Shown here: positions 30,318-52,078 of the stretch, piece after piece
How positions within the stretch are numbered: the first letter of the stretch is position 1
Layout of the letters: each line of letters begins with the position of its first letter
Assembly (NCBI GenBank): GCA_024516035.1
Contig: CM044961.1
Location: 6,197,515-6,261,514 of the forward strand
DNA length: 64,000 bases
Reading direction: 5' to 3'
DNA from: Bactericera cockerelli
Lineage: Eukaryota; Arthropoda; Insecta; Hemiptera; Triozidae
The notes under the pieces: model-generated
Database searches by the model: none
What the model was told of the DNA's origin: nothing
The model's input: the letters and a program-made list of their open reading frames with translations, nothing else
Translations under genes and position numbers: made by a program

Positions 30318-30517
30318 TAATATTAATTATATCGCCTTATTTGTACTGCCCGAATAGGACTAATGAGTCCCATTATTGCAGCAGTAAGCCCAAGACGTAT
30401 TATTATGTGGTATAAATCCCAAATGGGAAGATAACTTGTCATGTCCCGGCTAGGTTTCGAACCTACGACCTCTGGATTCACAGAGTGCCGTCTTTACTAC
30501 TGAGCTACCGGGACAGA
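30318..30517 (-). repeat. tRNA-derived SINE (family C), inverted, complete
   Basis: ATATCGCCTTATTTGTACTG, GCAGCAGTAAGCCCAAGACG, AGGTTTCGAACCTACGACC, ACTGAGCTACCGGGACAG. One of the better-preserved copies. Confidence 0.8.
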
Positions 30518-30522
30518 CTATG

Positions 30523-30652
30523 TTGTCACTTTTGTGATATCACAACTACTTACTCTCATTTTCCTAGTTATACGCTGAAACCGGGACTTGAACCACCGAC
30601 CTGCAGGTTACAAGTACGCCATCATATGTATCAAGCTACTGAGGTTACTGTT
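30523..30652 (-). repeat. tRNA-like SINE (family E), inverted
   Basis: GTGATATCACAACTACTTAC, GGGACTTGAACCACCGACC, AGGTTACAAGTACGCC, TCAAGCTACTGAGG. It abuts the preceding family C element directly. Confidence 0.7.
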
Positions 30653-30671
30653 ATTTTATTTATTTTTTAAA

Positions 30672-30950
30672 GATGAGTGTTTCACAGCCTTTTTTATTCC
30701 GTAGCCATAAAGCAGACGCTTGTGGTTGGTGTTGCAGCCTGCCCATTCCGTAGCATGCCTCCCCTCTGATGGGTGAGAAGTGACACAATACTTTCCAATT
30801 AGCTGCTGGGTCAACACGAGCGCACCGGAAGGTATCCCTTACAAAGAACTGTAACCAAATTATGAATACAAATTTTTGTAGGCGCGGGGGTTCGAACCCG
30901 GGACCTTCCGCATGGCAAGCGAGTGCTTAACCACTGAGCCATTCGTGTGC
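30672..30950 (-). repeat. tRNA-derived SINE (family B), inverted
   Basis: AGATGAGTGTTTCACAGCC at the 3' end, TGATGGGTGAGAAGTGACAC, GGGTTCGAACCCGGGACC, CATGGCAAGCGAGTGCTTAA, ACTGAGCCATTCGTGTGC. Confidence 0.8.
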
Positions 30951-32009
30951 TTTTAGACTTATTTATACTTATAATATAAATGGAATTTCGTCGGGTCTGG
31001 GGTTCTAACTCGTGAGCTTCCGTACGCTACACGAGGATCTTACCACTAAGATGCTCATGCGTTCAGTAATTAATAGAAATCCTACAAGATTTCTAGAGGT
31101 TTAGTAAAAAGAAAGACAAGTATTCAATATCGTTGACCTCTCACTAATTTGTTCTTTCCGCTTGTGTAACTAGTTTACATCAAGGGTTTGTCTTTTGACG
31201 ATGAAGATCAAGTTTTCCTTTCAATAAATATTATGAACAGTGTAGATTTTTTCAACAAATCTGATATATATATTTGTTACTGAGACAAGGTTAAAAGCCT
31301 CAGCAATTTTTTCTCAACAGGACTTACTAGCTAGTACCCTGCCTGTATTTGAACATCTAAGAAAGAAACTGATAAATAAAAACGAACAAGTAATTATTGA
31401 CTGCTCTGGCAAATAAATAAACGAGTAACGGTTTTATTTTATTTGGTATGACCAGAACATTCCAGGGAAATAGAAAAGCATAAAAAAAAAACACAAAACA
31501 TATCTCAAGCGTCAATCACCTGCGGTTAAACAGAGAAAATGTAAAACTACACCATTTGACAAACATAGATTTGATTACAATTTCCATTGGCATACAAAAA
31601 GCAAGGACAATAATTTTGGCAATGAAAGGATATGTATTTGGCAAAAAATGAGATAAAAAAAAATAAAATTCAGGAGCAAAATCATAAAGGGGGAGCAAAA
31701 AAGCTTTAGGAAACAAGGGAGAATCACCTGGAGGAATGAGATACATAAATTCAGTACCAGGGATAGGTCATTAATTGAGAGAAGGGTGCTACTAGTAAGG
31801 AGACATCTAGTTAATGATATTCTAGTTTTGATTTCCAACAGAAAAAACCCATCAGTTTTCAAAATGAAAATAATTTCTTTTAAGGTTTTCTCAGAGATGG
31901 AAGTAGGATCCTGAATCAAATGGGCGATGTAGGGGGTCTCTCACTAGAGGCGGAGTTGGGAGAATAGATAGAGATCGGATGATGGCTATGCGGGGGTGGT
32001 GGAGGCAGC
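30951..32009. other. Region downstream of alpha-tubulin, includes tRNA-like fragment and 3' UTR
   Basis: Positions 30990-31065 hold another inverted tRNA-like head (GGTCTGGGGTTCTAACTCG, ATCTTACCACTAAGATGCTC). The rest up to 32009 is probably alpha-tubulin 3' UTR and flank. A candidate AATAAA on the minus strand is at 31433-31438. Minus-strand frames at 31516-31919 have no domain and read as UTR. Confidence 0.4.
31433..31438 (-). terminator. Candidate poly(A) signal for alpha-tubulin
   Basis: AATAAA on the minus strand, about 570 bases past the stop codon. It is the first canonical hexamer that I noticed downstream. No transcript evidence. Confidence 0.3.
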
Positions 32010-42727
<10,718 letters not shown>

Positions 42728-42960
42728 TTTGCAGGATTTGAGATGAAATTAATGAAAAAAAAGAGAGATCAGGTTATGAAAAAACCGTAAGAGAAAAGCT
42801 AGCGATGGGCTTCCTTCAACGGTTTCGTCAATAGTGAAGAAAATGGCGTCGCAACAAAGAATATAAATGGAGATTTGCCGCATTGCCGCTCATTTTAGCA
42901 TTCCTGTGCGCCGCGCAGAGCAAAGAGAAATGAGAAATAAAGAGGTCTGTGTAACGGTAA
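42728..42960 (-). promoter_or_regulatory. Alpha-tubulin 5' UTR and putative promoter
   Basis: Upstream of the ATG on the minus strand is a pyrimidine-rich leader (ATCTCTCTTTTTTTTC). Before it come CGCCATTTT at 42839-42847 (a YY1/Pho-type motif) and TTTATAT at 42861-42867 (a weak TATA-like element). GC content rises (GCGCGGCGCACAGG near 42910), as at many promoters. The transcription start is not determined. Confidence 0.35.
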
Positions 42961-43234
42961 GCCGGAATCCGGGCCTTGCCCTTTGGGGCAAATCCCAATG
43001 AAGCAACCGTAAATAAACAATATTTTTTCATGCTTCTCAAAATTTGTAAAGATGACCGCGAAAGGTAGAATTCGTGATAGCTTTTGTTTATTTTTTCCTA
43101 CATGCAGTACATGCTTTTGTTGTTTGGTTAGAAACTAGGAAAAGGATAAAAATGTAATCTTCATATTCTGTAAGTATTCTAAAAACAAAGTTTTAGATTG
43201 CAAATGAAAAAATCCAACCCAACCCAGTCTAGGT
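42961..43234. other. Unassigned flank upstream of alpha-tubulin
   Basis: No feature supported. Confidence 0.5.
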
Positions 43235-43405
43235 GAGATTAATACAATAAAATTCTCTGTTTATCCTACTAGGATGAGACTAAAGAGTCCCTTTACTCTC
43301 CAAGTAGAATTGTTGGGATTAGGAAGGGCATTCAGTGGGTAAATATGTGCTACAACCAACCAACCATGAAATTGAACAATGCCAACAACAAGGAGAAAGT
43401 AATGT
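43235..43405 (+). repeat. Degenerate family F SINE 3' half
   Basis: GTTGGGATTAGGAAGGGCAT, CTACAACCAACCAACCATG and AAATTGAACAATGCCAACAA match the 3' module of the element at 27150. A GGATGAGACTAAAGAGTCCC hairpin lies just before it. The same AGAGTCCCTTTACTCT text occurs near 51515, and a related one near 57705 inverted. Confidence 0.5.
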
Positions 43406-44267
43406 GTCATAAATGTATTTTGAATATTCCAGCTTGCAATCTCATTTATCCTACTGGTGATATAGCTGGTGCATGTATTGCTAAGGTCCAAGAAGCTTCT
43501 ATTAAGAGGTTGGTGGGTACATGAATATAGAATTCAGTTTTCAAAACCCAAACCATTATTTAGCCCTGTTATGTCAGACTGGTATTCAGGTCATTATTGA
43601 CCCGTATTTAAATAAGCAGGAAAACTAATGTTTCAAGAGATTTCTTAAGACATTTTTCTATTACGAATAGCAAGACACTCTGTTATTGTATTTGGAGACA
43701 AAACAATGAAATACCACTGAGCTTTCTTCCCAATAAAAACATGAGATGGATTGTCAGCATGTCTCTATGATGTAGTTAAATGTGTTTTTTTTTTCAGATT
43801 GTAGCTACTACCAAAAAAGTGATCAGAACCCATAAACTAAAAAAAGCTGGAAAATCATCAGATTAAGGCCAATACTCAGATGGTCTCTCATCTAAGTTCT
43901 GCTATTTATGCTCATTAAAGCTATATATTAAAGAACTATAAAAACTCAAAGAAGAAAAATTGTTGACTGCAGTTGTTGTGGTGTCACACCAGTTTATTTC
44001 TCATTATTGTTTGTATTTTGTAACTGTTTACAGCTAGCTATAGAATGGTATTTTTGAAGAGACTCTCTTACTTGTGGTTTTGAAAGCTTCATTATTTTGT
44101 GGTCACTAGTACAGTCCACTCTAAATAATTCCAACTCTTTATAAATAAAAAGTTTTTTTATGTCCTTCCAACTTGGAAATATCAAGAGTTAACTGTACTT
44201 AAAGCAGGGGCTGAACAAAGTCTCACCAAGGTCCAAGTTATTGGGGAACTACTTAATAGTATAGTAT
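43406..44267. other. Unassigned AT-rich spacer
   Basis: No gene or repeat that I can support. A TAGTATAGTATAGTATAGTA microsatellite follows at 44255-44275. Confidence 0.5.
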
Positions 44268-44335
44268 AGTATAGTAGTGCTTTATTTAGACTGTCGGCTC
44301 GAGACAGGAAGTCCCATTACGCTAACAGTTTAATA
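44268..44335. repeat. Short dispersed repeat shared with 2505-2570
   Basis: TAGTGCTTTATTTAGACTGT, GACAGGAAGTCCCATTA and CTAACAGTTTA are the reverse complement of the insert in the A-rich minisatellite at about 2510-2565. Confidence 0.6.
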
Positions 44336-44659
44336 TGTCAAGAAACTCTAAAACCCTTTTACCTCTATGTCTTTGGGGCTATGTTTTAGAAATAGAGAAA
44401 AAATATACCCACAGTACCCCATTAAGGTTGATTCACACACACCTGTGACATGACAGTGTCACGTCTATGACGTGATCCCTCCGGCGAGGAAAATCAGATT
44501 CTTGTAGGAATTTGAAGGGCCCTATTCCCACTCGCCCGGCAGGTGACCATGACAGTGCAAATAGTGCTTGTACTGTGATCTGGCACATTAATAACGGACA
44601 ATATTTTTCACGGCCGGTGATTTTGATTTTACCAGTGTTTTTTTTTTTTTTTTTTTTAA

Positions 44660-44905
44660 TGGGGTTTAACGTCGCTTTCAACTGCCATGGTCATATCACG
44701 ACGGGGGTTTTACCCTCCATTCGCAGGAAACTCACAAACCTGCTACTCACATTGACCTCACCCAGCCTGAGTGGGGCCGGGAAAAGCCAGCGTCACGAGA
44801 ATTAGAATTTGAATGGTCACCCATCCAAGTCTTAACCTCGCTGGATGTCACTTAACTTCGGTGTTCTGAAGGGAACCGGTGTATTTAACATGCCATCGAC
44901 GCTGG
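44660..44905 (-). repeat. 5S-derived SINE (family A), full length, inverted
   Basis: GGGGTTTAACGTCGCTTTCA, CGGGGGTTTTACCCTCCATT, TGACCTCACCCAGCCTGAG, then the 5S-like part AATGGTCACCCATCCAAGTC, TTAACTTCGGTGTTC, ACCGGTGTATTTAACATGC. It has a poly-T (poly-A of the minus strand) at 44640-44657. It matches the copy at 361 closely. Confidence 0.85.
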
Positions 44906-45042
44906 CTTTACCAGTGTTTCTCTGCAATTACCAGTGTTTTCATGCAAGTGCACTGCCACTGCATGGTTGGAGCACTGACCAGTGTGAATAGCAATCACTG
45001 TGTTCACAGCCGGGATAATCACATTCTGGTTGTGGAACTGCC

Positions 45043-45560
45043 ATGTCACAGGTGTGTGTGAATCAACTTTTAAGGTTGCTTTTAAATCTTAACTCGCAAG
45101 TACTTGCACCAAAAAATATCATTCTCAGCTCTAACTCAATCATGTTTGGATCATTCCTTACAGAGGGTATCAAATTTTACAACAGCCTCCCTATTGATCT
45201 AAAATCCCTCCACCCTGAAATTCTTTAAAAGAAAAACTTTTGATCTTATGTTGTATTCTTTTTCTGAGATTTCAGTGTGACCTGGCTACCATACAGTCTT
45301 ATCACTATACCTCACCACTGTTTTTTTATTTATATAAATGTATGTATCATTCTCATCAATTAGTCAACATTTTCCTCTGTCTTTCTACCTTGTCATCCTT
45401 CTGCTATATCTCAATTCTTAGCATTTTTCTCCTCTTTTTATTATTTGTTTTTAAAATAAGTAAATATAAATATCTAAGTTAGTTTCAAGACTAGAATAAG
45501 AAATTGTGTACATGGTAATGTAATTAAACAATAAAAATAAAAATATTATTATTATAAAAA
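45043..45560 (+). pseudogene. LINE 3' end: C-terminal reverse-transcriptase remnant and tail
   Basis: The plus-strand frame to 45228 ends SFLTEGIKFYNSLPIDLKSL then HPEIL. A (W/Y)NSLP motif close to the C-terminus is typical of jockey/CR1-like non-LTR reverse transcriptases. It is followed by about 320 bases of T-rich 3' UTR and ATAAAAATAAAAATATTATTATTAT at 45530-45555, read here as an (ATT)n terminus. The upstream coding sequence is absent, so this is a dead copy. Confidence 0.5.
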
Positions 45561-46294
45561 GTTGGCATTAAAGTACAGCACTCACATTATCAACCTTTAT
45601 TTTTGTTTTTTGTTTTTGTTGGTCTTCTTAATTATTTTGTTATAAATTGTTGAGTTATTTGTTTTGTTAAAAAAATTAAGTATGAATAAATAAAGACAGA
45701 AATAAAGGATTTTTTACATTAAAAAAGTAAATGTAAAAAATGTTTTCTTTTTCAAACATTAAGCTTAGAGTAAGTTCAGAAAGAGGTTGAAATTAATCAA
45801 ACATTTAGTTTGACTAGGACGTAAATCCAGTCTGGATAAATTGTTTTCTTTATTAAGTCAAAATCAAAGATTTATTTTAAGTCTCTATTTCACATCAAAA
45901 TCAAGTCTGTATTATGATAGTAAATTTCTTATTGATAAAAAGCATTATCATATTTTAGTGTCTTAATTTTATTAACTTCATATGATTAGGTAAATTGTTT
46001 ATTTTGTTGCACAAATCTTATTGATCTTGTGGTAGGACTTTATGTAGGACATTATTGTTATTTTCTTTTTTTACTTATTTATTTTGTCATTTGTTTGTTT
46101 TTTCTTAATTTTATACTGTTACCATTGTACTCTGTCCTAATAAAGCATAAAAAAAAAAAAGTCATCACATCTGATTTAGACAAATCTTTGTATGTATACA
46201 CGTATATTAGTGTTTTACATAGGCCATTTGTAATTATTTTTAAATAAATTATGATTTAACTTTCTAATATTAGAAATTGGAAGTATTGTGTTAG
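45561..46294. other. AT-rich spacer with a poly(A)-ended tail and family H stub
   Basis: Positions 46020-46160 look like a retroposon 3' tail (GTCCTAATAAAGCATAAAAA). Positions 46262-46290 match a family H end (TTTCTAATATTAGAAATTGG). No gene. Confidence 0.45.
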
Positions 46295-46319
46295 CCCCCC
46301 CCCCCCCCCCCCCCCCCCC
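46295..46319. repeat. Homopolymer C, 25 bases
   Basis: An uninterrupted run of C. It abuts a family H stub whose continuation is missing, so it may mark a junction or a gap artefact. Confidence 0.95.
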
Positions 46320-47100
46320 TAGCCATAATCCTGGCTATGCCAATGAGCTGTGTTATTGTGTGGTCACTAATATACCTTTAATTATTAGTTTTAGGGCTCA
46401 TGATTTTAATCAAGTACTCAGGTCCTTGAGTATCAAACAAAAAATTACTCAATTAGAGAAAATCAGAAAATTACTCAATTAGTGAAAATTACTTGATTAT
46501 TTGAGCATTCAAGGCTGGTGGTGGTAAGGTTCAATAGAGGTATAGTTGCCATGGATACAAAAGAAACTTTTAAATTTTTCAACCCTTCACAAAGAAAATG
46601 TAAAGCCAGTATCAGTGGAATACACCAGTTCTTGAACTGTCATTGAAGTGTGTTATGGTTGTTTTTGTTGTTGAAAACAGTTATTTTTCTTGAAGAATAA
46701 ATTTAATATAATTATTTTGAAAGCTGTTGGGAAATTTTTCAAAGTAGGATAAATTATCAAATTTTATTTGCTTCAATTTCAGTAGGTACATATAATGATA
46801 TTAAAATAATGAATAATTCTTGAGATATGAGTGAGAATTCAAGAATAGGACCTACTTTTACCCCCTTTCGATGTCATGTCAGGACTGTAGTATGTTTACT
46901 AGCTCACCCCTTTCCTAAACAAGTACCAGAAGTAATTGGCTCTGTCACCTATCACGCACTTACAACTTATTCCTGTACTGGCCTACAACCTAATGCCTGT
47001 TGAAAGTTAAATAACTAAGCAAATATAACAGTATTGAGCTCTCATGAAATGAAAGTTATTTATTTTAAACAAAAATTTCTTCTTTCTCTTTATGAACTGG
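46320..47100. other. Unassigned AT-rich spacer
   Basis: Nothing supported beyond AT-rich sequence. Confidence 0.5.
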
Positions 47101-47109
47101 GAGGGATCC

Positions 47110-47325
47110 TAACATGGAGGTTGCATTATTATTATACAATGCTTTGTTAGGTGTAAATGGACATTATGTACATACAAATAAATATTTTAACAATTAAAAA
47201 AAATGGAAACAATATATATAAATATACAATAAAAAATGAAAAAGAATAGAAAATATATAAAAACAAGTCCTAACTAAGGGGCGGGGTTATTACCTATGGC
47301 AAACTCTTCCACCCAACCCTTTTGT
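47110..47325 (-). repeat. LINE 3' tail fragment, inverted
   Basis: ATTATTATTATACAATGC at its terminus, then A-rich sequence, then AAGTCCTAACTAAGGGGCGG, TTACCTATGGCAAACTC and TTCCACCCAACCC. This is the reverse complement of the block at 1283 and 12390. Confidence 0.65.
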
Positions 47326-47622
47326 CTCTCTGCATTGAGACAATCTTCAGCGGAGATACCATCCAGCTGTAGCTGTTGTGGTGCCTGTTATATTTTTTAG
47401 TCACTCACATATGGTTTTTATGAATCTTGATTTCTTTGCACCATGGGCCATTGCACAAAGAAGCACTAATTCTACTAATAAAATTTGGAGATAAGTTACA
47501 ATGGCTGAGAATCCACATCAAAATAATGTAGATTTTTCTAAAATGTATCCCTGCAAAATGTAGATTTTTCTATATAATTATATATATCTTCAGGAACATT
47601 TTTTAGACTGTATTAATTACAA
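47326..47622. other. Unassigned spacer
   Basis: Contains a short duplication (ATGTAGATTTTTCTA at 47528 and 47559). No gene. Confidence 0.5.
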
Positions 47623-47845
47623 GCGGGCTGTCGCCCGCTTTGCGGGCTGAGGCATGGCCATGAAAGCAAAAAATCCTTTTTCGCCAATGGCAGGTGTTGT
47701 AGTGGGAGTTTCGAAAAATCCCGTCTTATTGCACATCTAGACTATAAGACAAAGCTACCTACCAAATTTCAGATTCCTAGGACTTACGGTTTGGGCTGTA
47801 GAGCGATGATCAGTCAGTGAGTGGTCAGTGACTTTGACATTTATA
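47623..47845. repeat. GC-hairpin-led repeat truncated by foldback copy 2
   Basis: Begins AGCGGGCTGTCGCCCGCT then TTGCGGGCT, a strong GC hairpin in AT-rich surroundings. It continues with AAGCTACCTACCAAATTTCA, CTTACGGTTTGGGCTGTAG, ATGATCAGTCAGTGAGTGG. It stops exactly at the TA before 47846 and no continuation is seen at 49913. I recall similar AGCGGGC...GCGGGCT blocks as dispersed insect repeats but cannot classify it. Confidence 0.5.
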
Positions 47846-49912
47846 CAGTATGTTTCAGAAAAGGTGGCCACCCCCTCGTAACTTTTGAACGCGACGGAAT
47901 TTTTCAATTCTGTAAAGTCCTAGGTATAGGAAGTGCCCTATGGCCCATCCTGTGGTCATATTTATTTTTGGCCCCGGTTGGCCCTTCCGGCTTTTAGGCC
48001 ATATTTTTTCATTTTTCTCGCGAATTTTAAATGGAATGCTATATTTTTTATTCCTGTTAATGAAAGTCCAAGTTAAGCTGAGTATAATGAGCTTTTAAAT
48101 TTTTCAAAAGCCTTATCAGGGGCGGAGCTAGTTGGGTGCAAGTTTCAAAATTGTTACACCCTGTATTTCAGCGTTAGTTAGATTTTTTAGTGCTTTTTTT
48201 TATGTTCATAAGTTCAAAATATTATTTTACACCATAAGAAATCAAAAAAATATTCTTGTTTACTTCTAATCAGGGTCATAGTAAGGTTTTTGTAAAAGTA
48301 CTTTTTTTCTCACGTAAATTTTTCCGTAAATTAATGGTGTTCTCGAAATTGGCATATTTAGAGGTGAAAGTCTGCAGTTACATATGTTTTTTATGCTTGA
48401 AATCGAAAGAAAACTTAACGGAGAAGCGATTAAAATCATAAAAAAAGCCATTTAACCTGCTAGTTTTTTCACGACAGTGTCCGGTAAAGTGGGAGAATTT
48501 CGTATTGGATTTTTTTTTTGTTGTTGAGGAAACACAATTGGCATAGAAAATAAATAATACCCAATAAGGGAATAATACTTCAATTATAACTAAATGCGAA
48601 ATTAAATGAAGATTATTTCTTTTCACCTTCAAGAGTTTGGTACTTGACCTGGTATTTTTTTCTCTTAAATTTTGAGATAATTAGATTTTTATTTAGAGAC
48701 CTGGTATTCATTACTAGCAACACCAGTATGATTTTTTTTTAAATTTGGGTTTCAACTGCATGGTCATATCATAACGGGGGTGTTACATTCCATTCGCAAG
48801 AAACTCACCAACCTCCTAAACACATTTATCTCACCCAGCCTGGGTTAGACCGGAACGCCAGCATCACAAAGTCTTCTCCTTGCTGGACGTTGCTTAACTT
48901 CGGTGATCCTACAAGAATCGTTGCATTCAAAGCGCCATCGGACTGACTCCAGAATTATTGACAATGTGTTTTCTACAGATTTTACCAACTTACCAACTAA
49001 AATTGTCTCAAGAGGGGACCCCTAGGCCGACTTTAGAAGTAGCATTTTCCGATAATTATTTTTGATACAACTTGAACTTTGAAAAGTGAAAAGAGAGAGA
49101 GAGAGAGAAAAAAAAAAAATATCCGGCACTGATTTAGAAGAAATAATTTTAATTTAATTTCGCATTTAGTTATGTTTATTGAAGTAATATTCCCTTATTA
49201 GATATTATTTATTTTCTATGCCAATTGTGTTTCCTCAACAAAAAAAAAATCCAATACGAAATTCACCCACTTTACCGGACACTGTCGTGAAAAAACTAGC
49301 AGGTTAAATAGCTTTTTTTATGATTTTAATCGCTTCTCCGTTAAGTTTTCCTTCGATTTCAAGCATAAAAAACATATGTAACTGCAGACTTTCACCTCTA
49401 AATATGCCAATTTCGAGAACACCATTAATTTACGGAAAAATTTACGTGAGAAAAAAAGTACTTTTACAAAAACCTTACTATGACCCTGATTAGAAGTAAA
49501 CAAGAATATTTTTTTAATTTCATATTTTGTAAAACAATATTTTGAACCTATGAACATCAAAAAAGTACTAAAAAATCTAACTAACGCTGAAATACAGGGT
49601 GTAACAATTTTGAAACTTGCACCCAACTAGCTCCGCCCCTGATAAGGTTTTTAAAAAATTTAAAAGCTCATTATACTCAGCCTAACTTGGACTTCAATTA
49701 ACAGGAATAAAAAATATAGCATTCCATTTAAAATTCGCGAGAAAAATGAAAAAATATGGCCTAAAAGCCGGAAGGCCCGACCGGGGCCAAAAATAAATAT
49801 GACCACAGGAAGGGCCATAGGGCACTTCCTATACCTAGGACTTTACAGAATTGAAAAATTCCGTCGCGTTCAAAAGTTACGAGGGGGTGGCCACCTTTTC
49901 TGAAACATACTG
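47846..49912. mobile_element. Large foldback transposon (copy 2), 2,067 bp, SINE in the loop
   Basis: The ends are CAGTATGTTTCAGAAAAGG and CCTTTTCTGAAACATACTG with TA on each side (47844-47845 and 49913-49914). Arms are about 775 bp (47846-48619 and 49137-49912). The loop carries an inverted 5S SINE at 48735-48950 with the same flanks as in copy 1. Copy 1 has longer arms because GAGGGGACCCCTAGGCCGAC occurs in both of its arms, but here only on the right side (about 49014). No transposase is present. Confidence 0.85.
48735..48950 (-). repeat. 5S-derived SINE (family A) in loop of foldback copy 2
   Basis: TTTCAACTGCATGGTCATAT, AACACATTTATCTCACCCAG, CTTGCTGGACGTTGCTTAAC, GTTGCATTCAAAGCGCC. It is bordered by GTATGATTTTTTTT on the left and GGACTGACTCCAGAAT on the right, as at 7614-7830. 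Confidence 0.8.
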
Positions 49913-50044
49913 TATATTAAGATTAACAAGGATATTATTGATCAGATTGCCCTTTGATGCACAAGGTTTGGCAATTGATTTAAATAGTAAGGTGTTGTAC
50001 ACAAAAGGTGAAGTGACTGAGAATTTTCTATTAGCAAATTTGAA
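49913..50044. other. Short spacer
   Basis: Nothing supported. Confidence 0.5.
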
Positions 50045-50390
50045 GCACAGTGTACCCCTGATGTACTATCAGTCTAGCTGGGGGATGTTAAACAGGGAGA
50101 AGACTAGTATCTTGCTTGAGGACTATAAACAGAGAACTGACTAGCCAACCCTTTCAAGCCAGGCTAGCTTGCAGTTCCTACCTATAGGTTTTTGTAAAGA
50201 AAAAGTCCAAGTCTACAAGATGGTTGATCAGATCACACATAGAATTATGTGGTTAAGAACTAGCAAACTTTGAAATGATACCATCATTCCCCCCTTCATC
50301 TGTATCAAAGCGGGCCGAAGTGCCAGCATCACGAAGTCTTCATCTCGCTGGACGTTGCTTAACTTTGGTGATCCTACGAGTACTGGTGTA
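50045..50390 (-). repeat. Family K element and 5S-SINE fragment, inverted
   Basis: Positions 50045-50285: GTCTAGCTGGGGGATGTTAA, ACTATAAACAGAGAACTGAC, AGCCAACCCTTTCAAGCCAG, GGTTGATCAGATCACAC. These match the 11480 element in reverse. Positions 50320-50390 are a family A head in reverse (CATCACGAAGTCTTCATCTC, GGACGTTGCTTAACTTTGG). Confidence 0.6.
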
Positions 50391-50984
50391 TTTGTCTTCT
50401 TTTAATGATTTTTTTTCTCAAAATTTCCCGCTTTAGAATATTCTTCTCTGTATTATTCCTGGAAAAAAAAAATATAAGCAATAAGCATTACATTTCTTTC
50501 TCGCCAAAATGCATTCAACCTTCCTGTTACGCAATGCGCTAAACACTTTACACGATTAACGAGTTAAAAACAATACTTTCTATACATAAATATAGTTTTT
50601 AGGTAATGAATAGTGGGCAGTAAAGCTTTACATTTCGCTAGCCTTCTTTACTCTACACGTATAAATAAAAATATTCATAGAACAATTCATTAATGTGTAG
50701 ATAGCTATGGTTTAGGTTGGGAGAAGGCAACTTGAGGTGGGAATCAAGCCGAGATTGACCAAATCTTTTTTGTCTAATAGCCAAAATAATACATACCTAC
50801 TAAAAGTAATACAATTCAAAATTTTACTATCTGAGTGGCTGTGGTTCATGACCTGCACCATGAAAACAGGAGAAAACATATTTTTAAGAAAGCAACAATT
50901 ATCATCTTTGGAAGATTTAAGTAGAGACAGCTGTTATTTATGTTATTATTTTTATTCACAAGATGTAGTGGGTAACATCGACAT
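50391..50984. other. Unassigned spacer
   Basis: A plus-strand frame (50737-51096) has no recognisable feature and runs into a family J SINE. I do not call it. Confidence 0.45.
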
Positions 50985-51195
50985 TACGAGAACTATTGCT
51001 AATATCTCCAACCAACCGTCATATTTATTCCAAGCAATCAATCTCGTAATGCCGCCACTGATTGTTGTGGACTTGTCCTCACGAGACTATTTATAGTCTC
51101 TAGGGTGGACAGAGTAGGTACAGGGCCGAAAATGTTTCTAACCCGAGTCACCTGGAGTGCAAGCCGAGCATGCTATTTTGGCCAAGGTGACTATT
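50985..51195 (-). repeat. Degenerate family J SINE, inverted
   Basis: CTCGTAATGCCGCCACTGAT, GTCCTCACGAGACTATT, GAGTCACCTGGAGTGCAAG, TTTTGGCCAAGGTGACTA. Same order as at 12575. Confidence 0.5.
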
Positions 51196-51329
51196 TAGGA
51201 AGCAATTACATTGCTGAGTCTTTCAATTTGTATGGAAGATCGACATATGTACGAAACAGTTGATTGTTAGAGGTCTCGTGACCAACCCCTCGACAAAACC
51301 AACCCTATTATTTTGTTATGATAACTTTA

Positions 51330-51665
51330 TCTCAAAGATAAGAGCACTCCGCTTAACATGTGGTAGGACCCGGGTTTGATCCCCAGAATCTACAAAAAAA
51401 TTGTATTCATAATAACTAGGTACTTTTTTGCATAAGAGACCATCCGATCCACTCGTCAACAGCACATAAATTAAATACAATACTCGATTTATTCTGCAAG
51501 AATGAGACTGAAGAGTCCCTTTACTCTCACAGTCTAAAGGGAAGTATTGTGTCTCTTCTCGTCCATCAGTCGGGAGGCATACCTACTATGGAGTGGTCAG
51601 GCTACAACATAGACCTCAAACGTATGCAGTCAGGAGCTACTCTTCTCACTCTTTATAGCAATGAA
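51330..51665 (+). repeat. Degenerate family B SINE
   Basis: AAGAGCACTCCGCTTAACAT, GACCCGGGTTTGATCCCC, AAGTATTGTGTCTCTTCTCG, ATGGAGTGGTCAGGCTACAA. It carries an insert with GAGACTGAAGAGTCCCTTTA near 51505. Confidence 0.5.
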
Positions 51666-51894
51666 ATAAAAAAAAAATACGCTGGGGAAACTTTCAAAGC
51701 AACCTGTAGCGTGCGGCCACTCAAGCCAGAATGCAACTGATCTAATCAGTGATGGAGAAAGGCTTGCGATTTTGAGAAAACAATAGGTAGTAATCATAAA
51801 ATCAATCACGGAGCAAGGTCGCACGCCGCAGGTTGCTTTGGAAGTTGCCTCAGTGTAAATGCTTTTTAATAATCTTAACATTGAAGGCTGGTTT
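51666..51894. repeat. Short inverted repeat
   Basis: TTTCAAAGCAACCTGTAGCG, GTGCGGCC at about 51690-51717 is mirrored by GGTCGCACGCCGCAGGTTGC, TTTGGAAG at about 51817-51843. It is a hairpin of about 25 bases per arm, part of an unassigned element. Confidence 0.5.
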
Positions 51895-52060
51895 CACCAG
51901 CGTCAGTTGAATGCACCAGTTCTCGTAGGAGCACCGAAGTTAAGCAACACCTAGCGAGGTGAAGACTTCGTGATACTAGCATTCCGGCCCAATCCAGGCT
52001 GGGTGAGCTTAATGAGGGTAGCAGGTTTGTAAGTTTCCAGCGAATGGAAGTACTCTTATA
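51895..52060 (+). repeat. 5S-derived SINE (family A), 3'-truncated
   Basis: GTTGAATGCACCAGTTCTCG, GCACCGAAGTTAAGCAAC, GGTGAAGACTTCGTGATAC, AATCCAGGCTGGGTGAGC, TTTCCAGCGAATGGAAG. Confidence 0.75.
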
Positions 52061-52078
52061 CAGGGTGAGTTATTTTAA

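Noticed and set aside
31516..31919. Minus-strand hydrophobic frames downstream of alpha-tubulin
   Set aside because: AT-rich 3' UTR-like sequence with no conserved motif or splice context.
42828..43040. Minus-strand 70-codon frame upstream of alpha-tubulin
   Set aside because: It lies over the putative promoter and 5' UTR, has no domain, and its frame is not linked to the tubulin CDS.
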